The position numbers and the translations under genes are program-made. This document shows, one piece after another, positions 59,107 to 64,000 of a stretch of DNA of 64,000 nucleotides (positions are counted from its first letter, which is position 1; the number at the start of each line of letters is the position of its first letter). Under the pieces are notes generated by a model that saw nothing but the letters and a program-made list of their open reading frames with translations, had not been told where the DNA came from and ran no database searches. Source of the DNA: Acidobacteriota bacterium (GTDB taxonomy: Bacteria > Acidobacteriota > Holophagae > Holophagales > Holophagaceae); the NCBI GenBank assembly GCA_021794095.1, contig JAJYRN010000001.1, forward strand, positions 248,001 to 312,000, read 5' to 3'.

Positions 59107-59139
59107 ACGTGGTGTTCCGGCCAAGCCGGAACGCCACGT
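59107..59139. promoter_or_regulatory. 15-bp tight hairpin before the NFACT gene
   Basis: ACGTGGTGTTCCGGC pairs with GCCGGAACGCCACGT through a 3-nt CAA loop; the single non-Watson-Crick pair is T-G, that is a wobble when read as plus-strand RNA. No T-run follows, so it does not look like an ordinary terminator. Confidence 0.55.
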
Positions 59140-59218
59140 CTGACTTCCCCGTGGGATGCTGGAGGCGGGAGGCACCGGCTCCATGATGACCTGGATTCCG
59201 CAAGGAGGGCGCTGACCC

Positions 59219-60658
59219 ATGGAAGGCCCGCTGCTTCAGGCCCTGGCCCGCGCCCGGTGCGGGGCTGGCGCGGATGCCCCGCCTGTGGAATCCGTCTGGG
59301 CTTCGGGCCGGGCCCTAGGCCTGCGGTGGGCGGAGCGCGCCCACGGCTCGGGCTGGGTCTTCCTGCTCCAGCCCCAGCCCGAGCTGTGGCTCCTGCCCGT
59401 GGACCATCCGGCCTGGGCGCGCCTTCAGGCCGAAGCCGGCCGCGACAGCGCCCGGCTCTGGGGCCCCTGGTTCACCGGCGCCCGCCTCAAGGAAGTGGAA
59501 GGCGATCCCCGCGAGCGCTGGCTGGGCCTCATCTTCCAGCGGCGCGCCATCACCGGGCGCTTCGAGACGCTGCGCCTGTCCTTCCAGGCCATTCCCGGCC
59601 GGGCGGGCCTGCGGGTGGATGGCCTGGACACCCAGATTCCGCGCCTGGGCCTGGGCACCCCCTTCCCGGCGGCGCCCCCGGAACCCGTGGAGGATCCGCC
59701 GCCCCTCCGCCGCTGGCGGGAACGCTGGGGAGAAGGGCTGGAGGCCGCCCTGGCCGGGGCGATCCCGGAGGTGCTGGAGGGCGAGGGCAGCCTCCTGGAC
59801 CGCCACCGCGCCTGGTCCATGGTCCGGGCCGAACAGCTGGTGCTGGCGCCCGCCCAGGCCGCGGCCGAACGGAAGCTCCAGGCCGAGGCGGCGCGACTCG
59901 AGCGCCTGGCTTCGGCCCTGGCCCGGGATCGCGCCCGGCACCTGGAGACCCTGCCCCTCAAGGTCCAGGCTGCGCAGATCTCCGCGGAACTCTATCGCCT
60001 GAAGGGTGCCACCCGGGCCGTCGTCCTGCTGGACGGCACCCGGCTCGACCTGCCCATCGGCTTGAGCGCCGAAGCGGCCGCCCAGGCCTGGTTCAGCGCC
60101 GCCAAGAAAGCGGAACGCGGCCTGGCGCGGGTGGCGGAGCTGGAGGCCGAACTGGCCCGGGAACGCGCCGCCTGGGCCCGGCGCCGGGAAACGGAAGCGC
60201 TTGCGCCGGAGGCCCCGCCCGCGCGACAACCGAAGGCGGCGCGAACCGCGAAGGAGTCCCGGCGCATGGACCAGCAGGCCTCGAAACGCAAGGATGGCAA
60301 GGGGGCGGCCTTCCGCAGCGTCCAGGTGGATGGCTTCGAAGTGCTCATCGGCAAGGGCGATGCCGAGAACGATCAGCTCACCTTCAAGGTGGCGGACAAC
60401 CTGGATCTCTGGCTCCACGTGGCGAACCTGCCAGGCAGCCATGTCGTCATCCGCAATCCCGACAAGCTGAGCGAACTCCCGCGCCACGTCCTCGAGCGGG
60501 CCGCCGAACTGGCCGCCTACCACAGCAAGGCGCGTGACGGTGGCAAGGTGGAGGTCCACCTCGCCCGCATTGCCGACATCAGCAAGCCCCGCGGCTTCGC
60601 CCCCGGCAAGGTGATCCTGAAAAAGTGGACAGCGATTCGGGTCTATCCCAAGCCGTAG
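59219..60658 (+). CDS. NFACT-type RNA-binding protein (RqcH/FbpA-like)
   Basis: A 479-residue protein. The C-terminal NFACT-R domain is clear: FRSVQVDGFEVLIGKGDAENDQLTF, DLWLHVANLPGSHVVIR and KPRGFAPGKVIL. A coiled-coil middle (about 210-310) precedes a basic linker. Bacterial RqcH binds stalled 50S subunits and adds alanine tails; at 479 residues this copy is shorter than the usual ~560 and its N-terminal domain is diverged, so tail synthesis is not certain. Confidence 0.85.
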   Translation: MEGPLLQALARARCGAGADAPPVESVWASGRALGLRWAERAHGSGWVFLLQPQPELWLLPVDHPAWARLQAEAGRDSARLWGPWFTGARLKEVEGDPRERWLGLIFQRRAITGRFETLRLSFQAIPGRAGLRVDGLDTQIPRLGLGTPFPAAPPEPVEDPPPLRRWRERWGEGLEAALAGAIPEVLEGEGSLLDRHRAWSMVRAEQLVLAPAQAAAERKLQAEAARLERLASALARDRARHLETLPLKVQAAQISAELYRLKGATRAVVLLDGTRLDLPIGLSAEAAAQAWFSAAKKAERGLARVAELEAELARERAAWARRRETEALAPEAPPARQPKAARTAKESRRMDQQASKRKDGKGAAFRSVQVDGFEVLIGKGDAENDQLTFKVADNLDLWLHVANLPGSHVVIRNPDKLSELPRHVLERAAELAAYHSKARDGGKVEVHLARIADISKPRGFAPGKVILKKWTAIRVYPKP

Positions 60659-60677
60659 CGGAGGACGGCGGCCTAGC

Positions 60678-61196
60678 CTACTCGACCTTCACCGCGAAGG
60701 GCTTGAAACCGGCCTGCTTCAGGCGCGCGGCGGTCTTGTCCATGGCGGCCCGGTCGCCGGCCCTCGCGAGCCGCACCTTCACTTGCCCCTTTTCCTTCAC
60801 GGTGGTGGTCGCGAACCCTGCGGCCTTGGCCCGGTCGGCCACGCGTTTGGCCTCGGCGGCATCGGGCGTGGCCACCAGCTGCAATGTCCAGGCGCCAGCC
60901 GCCGCCACGGGTGGCGCTGCGGGCGCGGGGGCCGCGGGAGCGGGTACAGGTGCCGGGGCGGGGACCGGCGCACCGGCCCTGGCGGTGCCTTCGAACACCT
61001 TCAACTGGTCCACCAGGGGTTCCGGCAGATCCTGCAGATCCTCCTCGGGACCGTGGCTCGCCGGCCGGTGCAGGGCCGCGCTCTGCTTGCCCACCTGCAC
61101 GCCCAGCACGAAGGCCAGGGTCAGCAGGCCCACGCCCACGCCCGCCACCCAAAGGATGGACTGGCTGCCGATGCTGATCTGATCGCGGGCGTTCAT
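60678..61196 (-). CDS. SPOR-domain membrane protein
   Basis: A 172-residue protein with one N-terminal membrane segment (ILWVAGVGVGLLTLAFVLGV), a Pro/Ala-rich periplasmic linker (VPAPAPVPAPAAPAP) and a C-terminal SPOR domain (WTLQLVATPDAAEAKRVADRAKAAGF, KVRLARAGDRAAMDKTAARLK). SPOR domains bind denuded peptidoglycan at division sites. Adjacent to, and in the same direction as, the ketosynthase genes, but probably unrelated to them. Confidence 0.88.
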   Translation of the reverse strand: MNARDQISIGSQSILWVAGVGVGLLTLAFVLGVQVGKQSAALHRPASHGPEEDLQDLPEPLVDQLKVFEGTARAGAPVPAPAPVPAPAAPAPAAPPVAAAGAWTLQLVATPDAAEAKRVADRAKAAGFATTTVKEKGQVKVRLARAGDRAAMDKTAARLKQAGFKPFAVKVE

Positions 61197-61200
61197 GGCG

Positions 61201-62274
61201 CTACAGCCTAACGCGATCGAAACGCGCGGCCCACTGGGGACCGGAACTGCCCGGCGCCGTCACCAGCACGCGCGCTCCCGGCTCCAGCAGGGCCGCGGCC
61301 AGGAGAGGCCCGCCGGACCCCGCCAGTTCGCCCCAGAGGAGCTTCGGATGACGGGGCTCCGGCCACTCCGGGTGGGCGCGCTGGAGGGCGGCCTCGGTGG
61401 GATCGAGGCGGGGCGAACCGCTGCTCCCGCCGATCCACCCATCTGGAACCGCGCCCGCCAGGACATCCTCGGCCGCCCCAGCCAGGGCCTCCGCCCGGCC
61501 CGAGGCGGTCGGCGTCCGGCTGCAACGGGAACCGAGCGCGGCCAGGAGGGCGCGCGGACGGGCGCCGCGCGCCTCGGCGGCCACCTGGGTCTCCAGGAGA
61601 AAGGCCTGGGCGCCTTCGCCGGGCAGGAAGCCCTCGCCGGAACCAGCCTCGGGGTTGCCGTGCCGGGCCAGCAACCGGGCCCCCCGGCAGGCCTCCAGGA
61701 GCATGGGGAAGAGGCCATCGGTGCCGACCACGAGGGCAGCCTCGGCCATGCCCAGGCGCAGCCAGCGCACCGCCTGCTCCAGGGCCACGAAGGTGCCGCA
61801 TTCCCGTTCGAGACAGGTGGCGCTGGGCCCCTTGAGGCCGAAGGCCAAGGCCAGATGGCCGCTGGCGGCGTTGGCCACGGTGTTGGGAAAGAGCAGAGGC
61901 GAGGCGCCCTCGGCCCCCGGGGCGAGGCAGGGCCGCAGGAAGGCTTCCGTGGCCTCGCTGCCGCCCGTGATGGTGCCCACCGCCACGGCCGTGCGATCCC
62001 CCAGGGAGCGGGGATCCAGCCCCGCGTCCGCGAAGGCCTGGTGGGCCGCCACCCAGGCGAAGCGGGAGGGACGGTCCAGACGTCGCAGCTGCATGGGCGG
62101 AATGATGCCGGCTGGGTTGAAATCCGCGCAGGCGGCGGCCCGCCCCCGTCCCAGCGCCTCTGGAAGCTCCGCAAAAAAGGGGGTTCCCGAGCGCAGACTG
62201 GCCCGGGCCGCGGCGATGCCATCCCCGCAGGGCAGCACCAGGCCCAGGCCCGTGACCGCGATGGCCCCGCTCAT
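61201..62274 (-). CDS. Ketosynthase-like protein lacking catalytic histidines (chain-length-factor-like)
   Basis: A 357-residue thiolase-fold protein, shorter than FabF (~410). It keeps a Cys at the nucleophile position (RECGTF, Cys159), but the HGT and KxxxGH regions of active ketosynthases are replaced (WIGGSSGSPRLD and WGELAGSGG). Such degraded partners form heterodimers with an active ketosynthase in type II polyketide and aryl polyene systems. Its ATG overlaps the stop of the active ketosynthase (ATGA), as expected for a heterodimer pair. Confidence 0.8.
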   Translation of the reverse strand: MSGAIAVTGLGLVLPCGDGIAAARASLRSGTPFFAELPEALGRGRAAACADFNPAGIIPPMQLRRLDRPSRFAWVAAHQAFADAGLDPRSLGDRTAVAVGTITGGSEATEAFLRPCLAPGAEGASPLLFPNTVANAASGHLALAFGLKGPSATCLERECGTFVALEQAVRWLRLGMAEAALVVGTDGLFPMLLEACRGARLLARHGNPEAGSGEGFLPGEGAQAFLLETQVAAEARGARPRALLAALGSRCSRTPTASGRAEALAGAAEDVLAGAVPDGWIGGSSGSPRLDPTEAALQRAHPEWPEPRHPKLLWGELAGSGGPLLAAALLEPGARVLVTAPGSSGPQWAARFDRVRL

Positions 62275-63467
62275 GCGCCGCTCCAGCGCCGCAGGGCCAG
62301 GCAGACGTTGTTGCCGCCGAAGGCGAAGGCATTGACCAGGGCCGCGCGGAGGGCCCGTTCCCGAGCTACCCGGGGCGTGCAATCCAGGTCGCAGAGCGGA
62401 TCCGGCTCTTCGAGACGCAGGGTGGGGCTCACCACCTGGTCCCGCAGGGCCAATACCGCCAGGGCCGTGCCGAAGGCCCCGGCGGCGCCCAGGGTATGGC
62501 CGAACTGGCTCTTGGAGCTGGTGACGGACACCCGGGCCGCGGCAGGGCCGAGGGCCCGGCGGATGGCCCGGCACTCGGCGCCATCGTTGGCCGGGGTGGC
62601 GGTGCCATGGGCGCTGACCAGATCCACGTCGGCGGCCTCCAGCCGGCTGATCCGCAGGGCCATGGCCATGGCCCGGGCGGCGCCCTCGCCTTCCGGATGC
62701 GGCGCCGTGGCGTGGTGGGCATCCATGCTGGCGCCATAGCCCAGCACCTCTGCGAAGATGACGGCGCCGCGGGCCCGAGCCTGGTCCAGGGGTTCCAGCA
62801 GGAACTGGGCGGCACCCTCGCCCAGGTTCAGGCCCGCCCGGTCCCGGCTGAAGGGGCGGCACTTGGCGGCATCCACGGCCTTCAGGCTGGCGAAGCCCGC
62901 CCAGGTGGTGAGGCAGAGGCTTTCCGCCCCGCCGGCCAGGGCCAGGTCCAGTTCGCCGGTGGCGAGGCGCTCCCAGGCCTGGCCCAGCGCCAGCAGGCTG
63001 GAGGAGCAGGCGTTCATCACCGTGGCCCGCGGGCCGAGGGCCCCAAGCCGGGCCGCCAGGGCATCTGTCACCGTGCAGGGACTCTGGTAGGCCACTTCGG
63101 CCGGGGGCCAGCGGCGGCCCGGGAAGCGGCCGGCCAGGTAGGCCTCGGCCACCGGCAGCCCGGAGGTGCCTGCCCCCTGGAACACGCCGATGCGACGGGG
63201 ATCTCCCGCGGGCCCCGAAGTGCGCAGGGCCTCCTCCAGGGCCGCCAGGGCCATGGCCTCGCCCTGGGTCTGGTGCCGCCCGGATGCCTTCGGAACCTCG
63301 GCCGCCATGCAGCTGGGTTCCCGGGGCAGCTCCGGCCGCGTCAGCGGGCGCAGCCCATCCCGGCCCTCCAGCACCGCGGCCCAGGTGGCTTCCCGGTCCG
63401 GTTCCAGGGAAGAGACCAGTCCCAGGCCCGTGATGGCCACCCGGCGCGGGAGCCCCAGGCCGCTCAC
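62271..63467 (-). CDS. Beta-ketoacyl-ACP synthase, FabF-like
   Basis: A 398-residue condensing enzyme with a complete active site: Cys154 in VMNACSSSLLALG, His287 in SAHGTATPAND, Lys319 and His324 in SSKSQFGHTLGAAG. It extends acyl chains on ACP. The start is a GTG at 63467 in a GTGA overlap with the upstream dehydratase gene, with GAAGGG in front. A second GTG at 63497 is in frame but less well placed. Presence beside an inactive partner argues for a specialised pathway, not housekeeping fatty-acid synthesis. Confidence 0.9.
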   Translation of the reverse strand: MSGLGLPRRVAITGLGLVSSLEPDREATWAAVLEGRDGLRPLTRPELPREPSCMAAEVPKASGRHQTQGEAMALAALEEALRTSGPAGDPRRIGVFQGAGTSGLPVAEAYLAGRFPGRRWPPAEVAYQSPCTVTDALAARLGALGPRATVMNACSSSLLALGQAWERLATGELDLALAGGAESLCLTTWAGFASLKAVDAAKCRPFSRDRAGLNLGEGAAQFLLEPLDQARARGAVIFAEVLGYGASMDAHHATAPHPEGEGAARAMAMALRISRLEAADVDLVSAHGTATPANDGAECRAIRRALGPAAARVSVTSSKSQFGHTLGAAGAFGTALAVLALRDQVVSPTLRLEEPDPLCDLDCTPRVARERALRAALVNAFAFGGNNVCLALRRWSGA

Positions 63468-63838
63468 AGGCCCTTCACCAGGAGCGAGGCGGTGCACAGG
63501 ACCACGGCCTCCCGGAAAACAGCCCCCTCCACCTTCATGAACCCAGCGAAGGCCCCCACGGGCGCCACCTCCAGGCGCAGCCGATCGCCGACCCGGGCGG
63601 GGGCCTCGAAGCGCGCTTCTGGAACCCCCGCCAGGAAGAGTTGGCGGCCCTCCAGCGCATCTGCCTCCAGGAAGCCGGCGGCCTGGGCCAGCATCTCGAT
63701 CAGGAGGAAGCCGGAGGGCGGCGTGCGGCCCGTCACCAGCGTTTCGGCCACCACCCGCACGCCGGGATCCCGCACCAGCACCCGATCCACCAACAGGAAG
63801 GGGGGGCGGTGGGGCAGGTGACCGGCAGGGTCTGGCAT
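63464..63838 (-). CDS. Hot-dog-fold 3-hydroxyacyl-ACP dehydratase-like protein
   Basis: A 124-residue single hot-dog domain. HLPHRPPFLLVDRVL carries the catalytic-type His of FabZ/ApeP dehydratases, and LLIEMLAQAAGFLEADAL matches the central helix. Fused by overlap (GTGA) to the ketosynthase gene and 8 bp downstream of an acyl carrier protein gene. Confidence 0.85.
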   Translation of the reverse strand: MPDPAGHLPHRPPFLLVDRVLVRDPGVRVVAETLVTGRTPPSGFLLIEMLAQAAGFLEADALEGRQLFLAGVPEARFEAPARVGDRLRLEVAPVGAFAGFMKVEGAVFREAVVLCTASLLVKGL

Positions 63839-63846
63839 GGCAGGCG

Positions 63847-64000
63847 TCAGGGCTTGCGGTGCTCGGCGATGAAGGCCGTGAGGGCCTCGACCGAACGAAA
63901 GGCCTTCAGACCGGCGGCCTCATCCTCGATCTTCACGCCGAAGGTCTGCTCGATCCCCAGCACCAGCTCCAGGGCATCTATGGAATCCAGACCCAGCCCG
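63847..64000 (-). CDS. Acyl carrier protein, C-terminal part (cut by window edge)
   Basis: The last 50 residues of a phosphopantetheine-carrying protein. GLDSIDALELVLGIEQTF holds the attachment Ser in DSI. It ends FIAEHRKP. The N-terminal part lies beyond the right edge. It heads the visible ACP-dehydratase-ketosynthase-ketosynthase-like run. Confidence 0.9.
   Translation of the reverse strand, partial: GLGLDSIDALELVLGIEQTFGVKIEDEAAGLKAFRSVEALTAFIAEHRKP

Overview
The window looks like chromosomal DNA from a GC-rich, Gram-negative, facultatively or strictly anaerobic bacterium. Protein resemblance (eukaryote-type citrate synthase, 2-oxoacid:ferredoxin chemistry, the Rrf2 set, a KDO/outer-membrane gene) suggests Acidobacteriota, class Holophagae, something like Geothrix or Holophaga. 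This assignment is inference; no rRNA or tRNA gene was found. Genes are densely packed, with many 4-nt stop/start overlaps. Antisense frames are open for long stretches because of high third-position GC and were not annotated.

Layout. 1-8.4 kb is housekeeping: lysS (partial), a DUF3187 outer-membrane-like protein, citrate synthase, pyrG, a GxxExxY gene flanked by inverted repeats, argS, the N-terminal half of transketolase, and rpsT with a triplicated terminator. 8.6-21.2 kb holds a cation/proton antiporter, a glycosyltransferase, a hybrid sensor kinase with a pseudo-receiver partner, recA, a trypsin-like/TPR protein whose 5' end lies in a MITE-like element, moaA and small envelope proteins. 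21.3-27.5 kb is one 2,044-residue PKD-repeat lipoprotein-like gene. 28.1-29.9 kb is a second hybrid sensor kinase.

30-44 kb is the metabolic core. It encodes a hemerythrin-NfnA-NfnB fusion (bifurcating transhydrogenase type), pyruvate:ferredoxin oxidoreductase with a dihydroorotate-dehydrogenase-like partner, two related Rrf2 Fe-S regulators, and an iorA-iorB-acyl-CoA synthetase (ADP-forming) operon. Three of these promoters carry Crp/Fnr-type palindromes (TGTGT-N6-TCACA), so I predict one anaerobic regulon that oxidises 2-oxoacids to acyl-CoA, makes ATP from the thioester, and passes electrons to ferredoxin and NAD(P).

44-53.3 kb holds an unusual nitrate-reductase-type operon: a third Rrf2 regulator, a NarI-like di-heme membrane subunit with a zinc-ribbon tail, a cytoplasmic NasA/NarB-type molybdoenzyme, a ferredoxin-like subunit, a Tat-type Rieske protein, a small membrane protein and an HPP-family protein. 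A protoporphyrinogen-oxidase-like gene and moeA follow and fit cofactor supply. 53.3-61.2 kb is mixed: GNAT, kdsA, Lrp/AsnC, isochorismatase-like, DUF2339, a diguanylate cyclase, an NFACT protein and a SPOR protein. From 61.2 kb to the right edge runs the start of a type II fatty-acid/polyketide-like cluster (two ketosynthases, a dehydratase, an acyl carrier protein) that continues beyond the window.
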